A stretch of 64,000 bases of DNA from Helochares maculicollis (Eukaryota; Arthropoda; Insecta; Coleoptera; Hydrophilidae): positions 1-64,000 of the forward strand of contig JAWQRO010000002.1 in NCBI GenBank assembly GCA_033557835.1, in the 5' to 3' direction. The notes under the pieces are model-generated. The model was not told the origin of the DNA. It saw only the letters and a program-made list of their open reading frames with translations, and ran no database searches. Each line of letters begins with the position of its first letter. Position 1 is the stretch's first letter. A program made the position numbers and the translations under genes. This document shows, in pieces, positions 51,701 to 63,372 of this stretch.

Positions 51701-54614
51701 TGAGCATTTTGTAAATTTCTAATTGTTAATAATTTATATTGCATTTTAATATCTAGCTCTCATAGTTGTCTCAAAATGTTGTAGAAAAACCAATAGAGGA
51801 AAGACAATGTAATGAGGTACTAATAGCAAAATTACCAACAGAAGCATATATAGGAATCAAATTTCCTGGAAAAGAACCACCTGTCCTTGAAAATGAATAT
51901 GAAAGGGCTGAGTTTGATGAAAAGGAGGCTAAACGTGTTTTGGAGTTGCTAGACAAAATTCAAGAAGGCACAGTAAATCCAGAGGATGAGCCGGATTATT
52001 TCATAATGGACATAAAAAAGAACGAACAAGAAATTAAAGAAGCCGTGCTATCAAAAATATACGAACGAAAAAAATTTAAGCTGAACTTCCTACAAATTGA
52101 GTCAACAATGGTTGATCTCGATTCGAAAATCAAATCAGCTCTTGGCTTATTCAACGCTGATCCTGAAAAAGCGTTGGGCTACTTAGAAACGATGTATGAA
52201 CTAGACATTACGGAACTGATGCTCAAGAAACATTCTCATGTTGTTGAGGTGATAAAACGACTAAGAAAATATATTGGAAATTTGAAGGAATGGAAGATGA
52301 ATGAAGAGGAGAAAAAATCCTTTAATGATAATGCTGAGAAAATCCGAACTCTAGCTGATAAAGTTTACCAAAAATTTAAGACTATTTTTAATATTGTTAA
52401 GGCAGAAGATGACCTATCTTTCTGGGATTTGTTTAATAATGCTGTGAATTTACATAAGGAGAAATGCAAGGACTTTACGGATGCACAAAAGTTTTCACTG
52501 ATTGCAGAACCAGGTACGATATTGATTTGAGTCTGGTTATTGAAAAAAAAAATCTATATTTTATTAATATATATCAAAGTGTTGTGATTGACTCATTAAA
52601 ACCTAGCCCAACACTCTAAAAAAACATGAAATTTCTTTGATACATTACCTTTGTAGTATAAGCAATACAGGTTACATGTTTTTGTGTCAACCTTTATCTC
52701 AAAAACTAAGAATAAATCATAAATGGTGAATCGTTATTTAAAATTAACAGATCTGAAAATGAAGGAAATGTTAGCTAGGCCATATTTGATAAATTCTTAT
52801 AATGGGGGGGGGGGCTTCATTATGGGCATTTCATCACAGATGAGAATTAAAATTTGAATTATAAACTGCTGACCAGAAACGACAAAACTGGTATGCAGAT
52901 ACTTCTCTAAAAATGATCTAGGATTTTTTCATTTTCCCCTAATTCACAAAATGCTACTGCTAAAAAGTAATAAAATTGTGATTTAAATTTTTCTTCAAAA
53001 ATAGTAAGACACAAGACTTGGCATTTTTTATCACTCGTCAATTGTAAGGAATGAAAAAAAGGGTGAGTTTTAAAAATCAATGAAGCGTTCAAGTTTTCAA
53101 TAGTTTTGATCTAAGGTGGCTCTTGCCTCACATATGTGTTTGTTTGTCAAATTAATTTTGCTTATTATGACTTTAAAATGAAATAAAAATATCGTTAAAT
53201 GTATGTGGCCAAATTTGAATTAAATAAGAGACTTGCTTTGGCATGCTTTGATCATGTGACTGAAAAATGTGGCAATTGAATTTTCGAGATTAATTATTAG
53301 ATAATTTATTAAAGGTTTCAGGCATAGACATTTTATATTTCTGTACAATAAAAGTGTAAACTTGCAATTTATACTTGGGCTAAGTCTATGTTAAAGTCAA
53401 CTACAACTTCTTAATACTTACTATAAGAGATAGGTTACTCCATTTGAACAACTTGATAATCATATAAAAAAGTATCTTAGTGTCTAATATTTCGATATTT
53501 TATGTTTATTGAGGAAATAACTAGATCAGGAAAAAGATACAGTGAATAAAAGTTGAAAACTTTGAACTATATCTCTGAATAAGTATCCAAAAATCATATT
53601 AACTAAAGTAGCTGTAGAGTTATTGTAGAGAAGACTATGAACTATGTAAATATAACTCGGACTACCAAATGTGCAGCTTATAAGGAAGTTCTGTAAAGTT
53701 CATCCTGAATGCATCAGTTTTAAGACTTAAATAATACTAAGCCATAACAATATTACTTGCTAAGTAACAAAAAATAATGTAGGTTCATATCCAAAGTTCT
53801 ATTAAATTTCCAAATTACTTTTTAAAATTGCTAACTTTCCTGTTTTACATAAAAGCATGTATTTAATAAATAGCCAGCCAGTTGGAGAATGTGTAGACTT
53901 TGAATTAAAGTTGAAGATTTATATGGATAATATCTGCATTAAGCCTGTTGAGATTATGATCTGGACATGTAGTTCACATAACCAATATATTCATGTAAGA
54001 ATTTTTTAGAAATGGTTTAGTAAGAATATGATATTTTAATTAGGATAAGGCTGGTGACAAACTCACAACCACATGCAGCCTGGCGTCACCATAGTTACTT
54101 TTGTGCTGATAAAAACATCAGAGTGGTCATCTAGTTTTCCCACACCCTCTTTCAAATAGAATTACTTAAAGGAAAAAATTATATGTCGAAAATGTTACCT
54201 TACTTCTCAGAATGACTCTCACATTTAGTTTTAAAGATAATCTTATTGTTGTTTCATATGGTTACAATTTAGAATACTTTCAAATGAATGGTCTTATCTG
54301 TTTAACTACTTCATGTGTTGCAAAAATCACATCCGAGTGTGATTGGTCAATGGATTTGCATGTAAATAGCTCACACTTTAATTAATCTAAATAGCATAAT
54401 ATAGAAGGCATTAGCAGTGTGTTATATCTGCTGATTTATTTCAGATTCAAGACAAGCTTATTTAGACTTACGTCTGGAAGAATTGGAGTCTATAGAAAAT
54501 GAAGCAACTTATACATTTAAACAAAACAAAGAAAACTCCAGTCAGACATTGAATGGCTCAATTGCAAAGTTAGAAGAAAACACTGCAATCATACCAGAGT
54601 TAGTTACATCTTGA
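48772..54614 (+). CDS. LEDGF/HDGF-type PWWP-domain chromatin protein with integrase-binding-type domain
   Basis: This is a PSIP1/LEDGF-like chromatin reader: the PWWP domain binds methylated H3K36 nucleosomes and the C-terminal IBD recruits partner proteins. Exons: 48772-48849, 48916-48971, 50815-51285, 51412-51644, 51785-52513, 54445-54614; about 578 residues. The PWWP domain spans residues 8-60 (GDKIFAKVKGYPAWPAK, then FYGTKETANLKPEDLFYY). Residues 80-275 are charged and low-complexity, with nuclear-localisation-like KRKR and KKKASRK and an AT-hook-like KRKRGPKPKK. The all-helical IBD lies at about 385-475 (helices including IKSALGLFNADPEKALGYLE and ADKVYQKFKTIF). The exon 4/5 junction is ambiguous: a donor at 51617 with an acceptor ending at 51765 also keeps frame. 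Frame upstream of 50815 is intronic, so an ATG at 50636 is not a start. Drosophila Jasper is a known relative with both domains. Confidence 0.88.
52804..52814. repeat. G11 homopolymer in an intron
   Basis: Eleven consecutive G on the plus strand lie in the last intron of the PWWP gene. A G run of this length is rare in DNA this AT-rich and is prone to length error in sequencing. Confidence 0.9.
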
Positions 54615-55146
54615 ATGAAGCATTCATAAATATAAAGTATATTTTTATATGCTTAATATTTTAAATTAGTGATTTTAGTTAAATATTACAACAGTAGTGC
54701 AAGATTTGATATCGCTTGGACACTATTAAGGAGGCTGAAAAATTATCAATACTTATGTTTTGTTTGTTATTTTAAGGATTTTAGTATATTTTATGTAACT
54801 TGTGCCTTGATTTCAAGGTCACAACTGAATTGCTACATTGAAAAGAAATGAAAACTTCTAAAAATTGTAGATTACTAAATCGGGAGCATATTTGTAAATA
54901 ATAGTTGATAAACTTGATGTCTGCTGCTAGATAATTCAGTCTGTGTTCTTGAAATGTATCGATCTTGTAATTTGTTTATTTGCCTGGAAATTGTATGGGT
55001 GAACTGAAATCATTTCTTTTGTCAATTATTCCATATTTGATGTAATTATTAAATATTTTCTAATTTCTAAAGAATGTTTTTTTATTTATTGTACAACAAT
55101 CTAACTACATTTAACAAAGTAAAAACAACAAGTCAATTTATTGGCA
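54615..55146. other. convergent 3' ends of the PWWP gene and AK7
   Basis: The stop codons of the two convergent genes are about 530 bases apart. A plus-strand ATTAAA near 55045 may serve the PWWP gene and a minus-strand AATAAATAAA at 55081-55090 the AK7 gene. The two 3' UTRs may therefore abut or overlap. No other gene is seen. Confidence 0.55.
55081..55090 (-). terminator. polyadenylation signal of AK7
   Basis: The minus strand reads AATAAATAAA about 57 bases after the AK7 stop codon, the expected place for a short 3' UTR. Confidence 0.5.
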
Positions 55147-58100
55147 TTAAAAGCTTTCTCTTTGCTCTTCTGGCAGGACAATATCAGCATCTTCCAAAAC
55201 TACTTCTTGTTTTTGTTCAATTAGAACGCCTTCCCTCGTATACGCAGGATCAAACATTCGGCCTTCTGGATTCTCTTTGAATAAATATTCAGCAAGAAAG
55301 TCGACAGGATCATCTGGTTTCACCCTTGCTGTTTCAATCAAGCCTTTTGTTAATGTAGGGAAGACGAATTTCATCAAGTAGTTGCGTAAAGGCTCGCTTT
55401 GTGAAACCAACAGATTTTCTTCTTCCATTTGTAGATCCTCCAGCAGTCTCGTCCATTCCTCCATTTTTTTGAAATATTGTTCCGCTGCTCGTTTTTCAGC
55501 TATCTAAATGAGTTGAAAATTTTAACATTAAATTTGAAATATCTCCTACCTTTCTATCAATAGCCTTAAATAATTAAGTAAATTAAACATACATAGATAC
55601 ATATACATGAACGTGTACATATAATGAATATAGAATGTCTCAATACATGTACGACATGATAAGAATGTACTTTAAGCACTTTAATTATACTCTAAAACCA
55701 ACATATTGTAAGGTCTTATGAAATTTCATTTCTTGTTTAGTATATATTTTAATAAAATATAACCTAACCGAAGGTTTGATATACAAAATCGCGAAAATGC
55801 CCTGTATATATTTACTACTTATATCCAGATAGATTTAACCTGAGTTAACACTGAATTTATGTACTGGTTATGTTGTCTATCCACTGCACGAAATCATCGC
55901 TCAAACTGTAACTATCTCTGACTTACTTTAACTGCCACTGAACTTTATATAAATCATTCCCAAATGCATCATATTGTTTCAGTATAAAGAAGGATAATGA
56001 ATTTTAAAGAGTCATAATTGATGCATTTTGAATGCAAACAAGAAGATTAAATATTTTTATAAACTTCTGAGAGCTTTTAAATAAGTATTTTATTTTAAAG
56101 TGTAAATTCATTTCTAAAAAAAAAATCAAAGTCCCACTTCCGGTTTTTGGTTTACATAAAATTACTAGTTACAGCAAAACTTATCATATGCTACATGTTT
56201 GCAATTTTTATTAATCCAAAATCTACTTAATATGAACTTTTTAAAAAGGGCTCTTCCGATCCTCAAATAAAGTCGAAATTTTAATGGCATTTAAAGTGTG
56301 TACAAAATTACAACTTAACAGTCTTATTTGAACAACTAGTTTATATGAAAAAAATTGCAATCACCAAAACCTAATACAGATTTATGATTTTGCTATAATA
56401 ACATTATCACTCCTATTCAAACAGGCTAAACATTCTGGTATCTACATAAACTGCAGGAATCAAATATATTCATGAACAATGTATCAAAAACCGCAATAAT
56501 TATTTAGAACCTAATATAATTCCATGTGAAATGCTCAATAACATTAAGAATGAAAACTTACCTCTGCTGATAACATCATCTCTTCTTGTTCCAATTTTTT
56601 CCTTTCTTCAAGCAACTTGTAGGCTTCTCTTTCTTCTTCCAAAGTCGGTGCAAATAATGAAGGTGGTCCACACAAAGCTACAATTTTATCGATAAAAGCA
56701 TCGATTTCGTCAGGTGGATAATCCATAATGTTTATAATCTTCGGGTGTACCTCGATTTCATCGAAGAAATTTAAAATTGTATTATCCTCAGTATTATTCG
56801 CTCTAAACTCGGCCAACCTTCTCAGCATTTGCTCTTCTTCATAATGGGTTCCTTGTATTTCAGCTTCCGTTTTCTCCATAATCCTGTTACAAAGAAATTC
56901 ATCTGTTGCTTCCAAACTGACGACATACTCAGGAACAATTTTAGCCCCACCACCACCACCTCCTCCTTCTTCCTCTCCACCTTCTCCCCCAGCTGCTTCA
57001 CCGCCTTCCCCAAATAAGGCTTTTACTTGGGCCATGTTTTTAGGATAACCATCGAGGATGTACCCTTGATTTTGGCAGACATTGCTCTTTAGTAAGTCTT
57101 TCATCAAACGAGCTACATAATCTTCTGGTAACTTTCCAGTTTCGCTAAAGTTTAACGTGTTTTCAATATCTTTTAGCTGCTCTTCTAATTCTTCTATGTC
57201 GCCTAACTCCTCCTCTTCCTCTTCTTCCTCCTCGGGCGTTTCCTCATCAAACTGAACCACTCTTTCTGCCTTTTCTTTTTCCCGCCTCTCCTTTTCTGCA
57301 ATGCGAGCCTTTTCTTGTTCTATTATGTCTTTCTGAAGTTTGAAAAAGAAAAATCGTTGAATTATTACTGACGATTAAGTTTTTTCTATATACTTGCAAG
57401 CAGTAATTTTAACTATTATGAATAAGCTTACTAGGGTTTCCACTTTTTCTTCAATCATTGATTTAACGGATATGTAATGCGCTCCGTAAATTTCACAAAG
57501 CCGCTGCGCAATTTTAGTTTTTCCAGAGGCTGGAGGACCATGAAGCAGTAATCTTATGGGCCTCAAATTTCGAGTTGTTCTAAACTCGGCCACAATATTC
57601 GCCATATTTTCTGCAAGATTCAAATCATTCTGCCATTCAAGCTCTAAATCTTCTGCTAAATATGCAGGTTCCATGTTTAGATTTACAGTACACATGTCAT
57701 AAGCTGTTTGCTGCAATGTGCCATAAATTGGTTAAAGGTAAATTAAAATGCTTGAAGATGTATGAATGAATCGAAAGTTGATGAAAAATTGGTACATACA
57801 TTAATTCCATTGTATAAATAAATTTCTTCTTGCCGTATTTCTTTAGTTCTGCCAGTGCCCATATTTTTACTTAATGCCTTTATAATCTGCTTCAACTTAC
57901 AAGGAGTTTGTTCCACAGCTAAAATATAATGGGGTTTATTGGGTGTATTTTCACATAGACCATGTAATGCCCTAAAAATATAAAAATCGATCAGCTTGCA
58001 AATGATGATTTTTAGGTTTTAATTTATTTCATGCAATTTGATAATTACTTAGCTAAATCTTTAATGTGGATGAGCGGAATGTAATTATTGCCATCATTAA

Positions 58101-60388
58101 AAACAGGTAGCTTTTTCTCATTATTCCAAGCAAGTTTAAAGTAAAACGCTAAAGCATCTTCTTCCATTCCGTAAGTTATTCCAGAGCATAAAACATAGGT
58201 TTTAAGTTTATCCTTGTACTACAAAACAATAGCGAGAAATTTATGCAGTATGAGTTGATGTTTTAGTTGTGTGTGTATGCAATACAAACCTTTTTGCCTC
58301 GCATTATAACTTCTCGTTCGCATTGTATATAATCTTTGTAATTCGGATGCGCCCTACGTTTTCGATAATCTGCTTCACTAAAAGGCGTATCGGGCTCTTC
58401 CTAAAACTGATTTGTTGCAAAAATGAACAATAGAAATAACTTCTAAACCTACCGGGTCAATCGGCTTCGTTATGCCCCAAGTCATTACTGGTGAAATAAG
58501 GATGAAAGTTCTTACATCGTCATTGGCTATATATGTCTTAGGACCGGCTTCTTTTAGTTTTTCTACTTCTTCCTCCATTGCTGAAATATTTAATATGGAA
58601 TTGATAATAAATACCAATATTTCATATAAGAAGATATAAGTAAATCAGCTCTACTCAGAGTACAGATTGAAATCAAAATACTTGTTTGTATTTATTAGAA
58701 CATACTTCTAAGAGCTTTGAGGGCCTTGGCAATTTCTCTCTCGTTCTCCAAATCGCTGATGTCGTACACTACGAATCCACATTTCAAAAGTTCCATGTTG
58801 AACGTGGCTTCATCTTCTTCATCAATTATTTTATAAATATCCTCAGTCGGTGTATGAAATTTTTCTTGCAAAGTACCAACTACTTGGTACTTTGCCCCTC
58901 CGATTGTTAACTCGGTTCTGGTGGCTTTCTCCTCTTCCTCTGCTTCCTCCTCTCCTTCACCACCACCACCCATTGGCACTTTAGTAGCTCCATAAACTTG
59001 GTCGGTTAGAAACTATGAAAGGAACAAATTTGAAAATGCTAGCTTTGTTAAGCGAAGCTTGTTTGTGAATTGTTATTACATTTGCCTCTTCATTTTGATA
59101 GTAATAATGATACTTGGCAAGGTACTTTTACTCATATAACATGTTTAAATTCAATTTAAATCAAAAGATCTATGTGATCATTTCAAAACAAAAAACAGTT
59201 CCCAAACTTTAAACAAAAGTACCCATATAAAAAATTATTTAACTAGGTAGATATTGTAGCAGATAACAGATATGATTTATGCCATAATATTAATAGTAAA
59301 TGAAAATGCATAAAAAATGTATTATTAAAAAAGTCAAATGAAACTGAAAATTAACTGTACATATGACTTTTAATGATTATTTTGAGTAATATTACGGATG
59401 TTTTTAGATTATTCAATAATTTTGCTATGCGCTTTAAACTTTTTGGAATAATTTTTCTTCGATTCTAGCATAGCTTGTTAAAGTGATATAAATGACAACC
59501 AGTATTTTGAAATCAATGTTGTTTACTACTTTTATAAATTTTTCTGTGTTCTTGAGAGAGACTTGATGTTGCAAAGACTGAAATGACATTCTTACTTTTG
59601 CAATTTCTGTGTGCAGATTCCGTAACAAAGAGCTCAAAATAATTTCGTAAATAGAGCCATTTCTCATCAATAAGAATATAAGACTTTACAATTACCAGCT
59701 TAAAGTACGAATAGAAATTTAATTTTTTTTTATTTTTCATAAGAAGTATGACAGAGTATGCCTTGTTTCATATATTATTTTTAACAAAGTCAAAAAAAAT
59801 GTAGATTTGAAAATCTATCAATAACAATTATATACAATTAATATAGAATAAAATATGTTGGGCTCTGAAGGACTTCCTTATTTTTAATCATTTGACACTC
59901 AATGTGATATAGTAAATTACGAAAACAAACCAAGAGTTTAATAGTATCAGAGGTCACAAATTATTCATCATTTTAAAGATGTTTTAGAGTTAGCTAGATA
60001 TTACTAACATTAATAAGTCTGTTTGTAGTTTGTGGACCAGAACAAATGGGTCCATAAAATTAGTTATATAGCAAATATTTTATGTACATAACGTCTGTGT
60101 TTGAAAATTATAGGTAATTTATAGTGCATGTTAAGTGAACAATGTGTTTATTATGGAATTGATCTATAATGAAAATTTATACTTAAATAGGCAACTTTAT
60201 TTTAATAGCTTGTTAAAGAGGTGATTTACCGAAGATATATGTCTCCCATGGAAAGTATCAACATTGTTTAAAAATACTCGATGCTTAATGAATCCTTCCT
60301 CATCCACGGCATCTCTTTCAGTTGGTGCTGTTGTTGTTTTGAAGTCTCCTGTTACATCTCCAGTTGTAGTTGAATAAATGGTAGACAT
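55147..60388 (-). CDS. AK7: Adenylate kinase 7, axonemal type with Dpy-30 motif
   Basis: AK7 interconverts adenine nucleotides (2 ADP to ATP + AMP) and in animals is tied to cilia and sperm flagella. Exons in transcript order: 60388-60230, 59012-58706, 58580-58453, 58400-58290, 58218-58049, 57971-57800, 57710-57432, 57332-56562, 55503-55147; all GT/AG and in frame, 817 residues. An N-terminal Rossmann-like region runs to about 345 ([17 protein letters not shown] and [10 protein letters not shown] resemble extended SDR folds). The kinase domain has the P-loop GPPASGKT at 407-414 and GYILDGYPK at 532-540. It ends with [11 protein letters not shown], typical of AK7. A Dpy-30 dimerisation motif lies near 738-780. 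Human AK7 is about 723 residues. The extra length is mainly acidic and glycine-rich inserts: poly-Glu at 474-482, a Gly/Glu tract at about 550-572, and another near 115-135. Charged helices around 443-465 and 675-715 look coiled-coil. Confidence 0.93.
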
Positions 60389-60703
60389 GTTATCAACAAC
60401 TTAACGTAAAGTCACTTCTGACTTGATTGTGACAATACTTGACAATCAGTGGTAAAATGGAGATTCATAGCCTAGTTGATTAAAAAAAGCTGTTCTTTTT
60501 CATGTCCTAATCTTAACTGCTTGGTTAAAATTGGGGCTTAGCTTACTTAGATAAACAGTATGAACCACACAAAACATGTTTACTAAAAATATTCCATAGC
60601 AAAAATATTGATAAAAATATTTATTTTGTTCGATTTACGTAAATATCATTATAAATTGTAAAAACAATAGCAAGCCTCTTTACAAATAAAAATGTAATTA
60701 CAG
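60389..60703. other. spacer between NIT2 3' end and AK7 start
   Basis: The two genes are in tandem on the minus strand, only about 315 bases apart. A minus-strand AATAAA (plus TTTATT at 60620-60625) lies 79 bases after the NIT2 stop and is a good polyadenylation signal. The remaining 230 bases must hold the AK7 promoter and 5' UTR. GTGACAATACTTGACAATC near 60428-60447 is a possible element there. Confidence 0.5.
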
Positions 60704-62522
60704 TTATTCCTTAAGGTACTTTGTATTATAAACATCTGATCTTCTTTGATTAAATATAGGTATTTGTTGCCTAACTTTTGAGCATTCATCAAAATCAATA
60801 TCAGCGTAAATAATCTCTTCCTGGTGTCCCGCTTGAGCAATTACTTTACCCCAGGGGTTCGTAATTTGCGAATGACCCCATGCAATGTATCCTTTTTCTC
60901 CTCTAGCTGGGCTTATGCTAAACACAAAAACCTGGTTATCCAATGCACGCCCCTTTTGCAAAAGCTCCCAGTGTAAAGGTCCTGTTGTCATATTAAAAGC
61001 GCCAGGGTAAACCAACAATTCTACTCCTAAAACAACATTTACGAATGACTTTAAACATATGAACAAATCTATGGTTTATATATTGATAATAACAATTAAA
61101 AACCAAACCTTTATTCCTATACACTTTTGCCAGTTCTTCGAATCGCATATCGTAGCAGATTCCTAGCCCAACTTTTATATCTCCTATTGAAAATATGGCT
61201 ATGTCATTTCCTGCACTTAATATATCTGACTCTTTAAAGGTGATGCCTCCAGGAATGTCAATGTCGAAGAGGTGCATTTTCCTGAATTTAGCCAATAGTT
61301 CGCCTTTTGGAGACCATACAGTGCAGGTGTTATATATTTTGTCGTTTTCTTTCTATAATAATGCGATACAATTATGTTTCAGTGATATTTTGAAATATGC
61401 AACATGACGTGTAATCAACAATAAAAATTCAAAATTGGCAAGATTTTCCCTCTTCACTATTTGTATAGTAATCCAGAATATCAGTTTAATAATTAAATTT
61501 CTATAATCTTTTTATTCTAGGTAGAATATATCTGAATGTTTTAAAAGTAGTGAAGCATTTTTATAATAAATGAATTCTCAAAAATTGCAGAAAATCATTC
61601 ATATCTATTTTGTTACTGGCAGATACAAAGTATGCATTTTCATACATTTTTCAAAAAAGGGGAAAACTATAAACCAATGTATATATGTTCCATAGACATG
61701 TTTAATGTCTGTGGAATAATGAAATTTATACATCTTCAAATACATCTTAGAGAAAGTTTTGAGGAGGGCGATATTCTATTTAACATCCCCAAATATCATA
61801 CAATGTAATGTAATTAGAAGGGAACTGTATTAAAAAAAATTAAGGTCTTTTCATTGTCAAAAGACTGTAATGGCTTCATTGATTTCAACATTGTATATAG
61901 ATGTTTTTAAGCAAATCCCTTAAGAAATATTATTGTATTTAAATATATTTTTTATGTGCAAAAAATAAACGAGAACACTTTCCTTAGAGATTCATTATAA
62001 TAGCTTTTATTTGTAGGGAAGACATAGGAAATTCTTTCAATAGTAATTTGCATAGCAAAGCAAGTAAATACTAATATGCAATTATAGTCATGTCTTTAAA
62101 AATGACAGAAAATCATATACCTCTGGCATGGAGCCTGCTATTAAGTGAATGCCCAGGTTAGAAGCTAAGGACTTCAAAGCTTGGCACGTTGGTCCATCCG
62201 GAACTTGTTCGGAATATTCTTTAAAAAACTGCGTCCCATAGGGCGAATTGAAGCATTCCGGCAAAGCAATCACCGTTGCACCTTCTTTGGCAGCCTTCTC
62301 AATCAGTTGCTTAGCATTTTCCAAATTTTTATTTTTATCTTTACCTACGGACATTTGAATTAGTGCCGCTTTGAAGCCCCGCATTTTGGCAGTCGACAAT
62401 AACTGTTTCGATTGTCTAAACGTTTTAAAAGACGAATCAAGACTAATTTTGGTTAATACAAATTTACATTTTTGCAATAACATGATTGGGGGTGATAATA
62501 AACCGCATGACGTAATTCTCAT
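60704..62522 (-). CDS. NIT2: Nitrilase-superfamily omega-amidase NIT2
   Basis: NIT2 (omega-amidase) hydrolyses alpha-ketoglutaramate and alpha-ketosuccinamate in glutamine and asparagine transamination. Three exons: 62522-62121, 61352-61109, 61026-60704; 322 residues. The nitrilase triad is present: E89 in [11 protein letters not shown]159 in FRKMHLFD and C200 in [12 protein letters not shown]. The C-terminal [20 protein letters not shown] and [13 protein letters not shown] blocks are typical of NIT2 rather than NIT1. The first 46 residues have no counterpart in human NIT2. They are rich in Lys, Arg, Ser and Leu with few acids, like a mitochondrial presequence. Starting instead at Met47 ([10 protein letters not shown]) would give 276 residues, the length of the human enzyme. 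The sequence therefore allows two products, mitochondrial and cytosolic. NIT2 is head-to-head with GMPPA. Confidence 0.94.
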
Positions 62523-62869
62523 TGAAGCTAAAACTTAAGGCTAAAATAATAGTACAATTGCTGTTTCTAAGTCATTTTAGAGCAACTGTAAAATAGCATA
62601 TTATTTGTAGCTAATCCATTTGCATGCAGTTATTTTGCCATCTCAAGTTTTAGTATTTGCGAAGCATTATTTACACCCAACGATGATTGTTCGCGCGGAA
62701 ATTATACCAAGTGACATTGTTTTGAAGCGGCTGTCAAATGAATAAACGTCAAAAACAAATATGCATTACGTTGAGTGAGACGTGTCTTTTGATAACGAGT
62801 TTTTAAGCTGACTTAGGCGTATTCCTGATAGTAATTTTAAGTTAATCGTTACAGCTGTTAAACCCTAAA
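62523..62869. promoter_or_regulatory. shared divergent promoter region of NIT2 and GMPPA
   Basis: Only 347 bases separate the start codons of two divergent housekeeping genes, so both promoters lie here. The core at about 62690-62760 contains GTGACATTG, GCGGCTGTCAAATG and CGTCAAAA in less AT-rich text. No TATA box at a convincing position is seen, which fits a housekeeping-type bidirectional promoter. Confidence 0.6.
62748..62755 (+). promoter_or_regulatory. CGTCAAAA motif upstream of GMPPA
   Basis: Fourth copy of the word also seen at 5341, 27932 and 48484, here about 120 bp before the GMPPA ATG and 10 bases after CTGTCAAA (62731-62738). Confidence 0.35.
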
Positions 62870-63372
62870 ATGCTGAAAGCCGTAATTTTAATAGGAGGTC
62901 CCCAAAAAGGTAAGCTAAAACATATTTAAATATTCCCCAAAAATAATAAAGATCAAGAAATGTAAATAAATTGTTAATTAACCTGAACTTTTGTTACTCA
63001 GGGACAAGATTCCGACCTTTATCATTAGACATTCCAAAGCCGTTATTTCCAGTAGCTGGCTTGCCTTTAATTCAGCACCACATAGAAGCATGCGTTGCTT
63101 TAAAAGGTGTCAAAGAAATCCTCCTTATTGGCTACTATCCGGTTGCACAACTGCAACAATTTGTAAATGACATGCAACACACGTACAGCATAAACATAAG
63201 GTATCTTCAGGAATTCACTGCCTTAGGTACTGCAGGGGGTTTGTTTCATTTCCGTGACCAAATTCGCTGTGGGAGCCCTGATGCCTTTTTTGTAATGAAC
63301 GGTGATGTCTGTGCTGATTTCCCATTGGAGGAACTGTACCTATTTCACAAAAGTAAAGGCAATAATGCTTTG
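62870..63372 (+). CDS. GMPPA: Mannose-1-phosphate guanylyltransferase regulatory subunit alpha (5' part)
   Basis: GMPPA is the regulatory alpha subunit that, with catalytic GMPPB, controls GDP-mannose synthesis for glycosylation. Two exons are in the window: 62870-62909 and 63002-63372, giving the first 137 residues in frame. The exon 2 donor GTAAGC leads into an intron that runs off the end. Residues 1-27 carry the nucleotidyltransferase signature (AVILIGGPQKGTRFRPLS, then PKPLFPVAG). LIQHHIEAC, the TALGTAGGLFHFRDQI block and NGDVCADFPL follow. The GGP start and the LGTAGGLFHFRD text are of the alpha rather than the beta type, which has LKALILVGGYGTRLRPLT. The remaining two thirds, including the left-handed beta-helix, lie beyond 64000. 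Confidence 0.92.
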
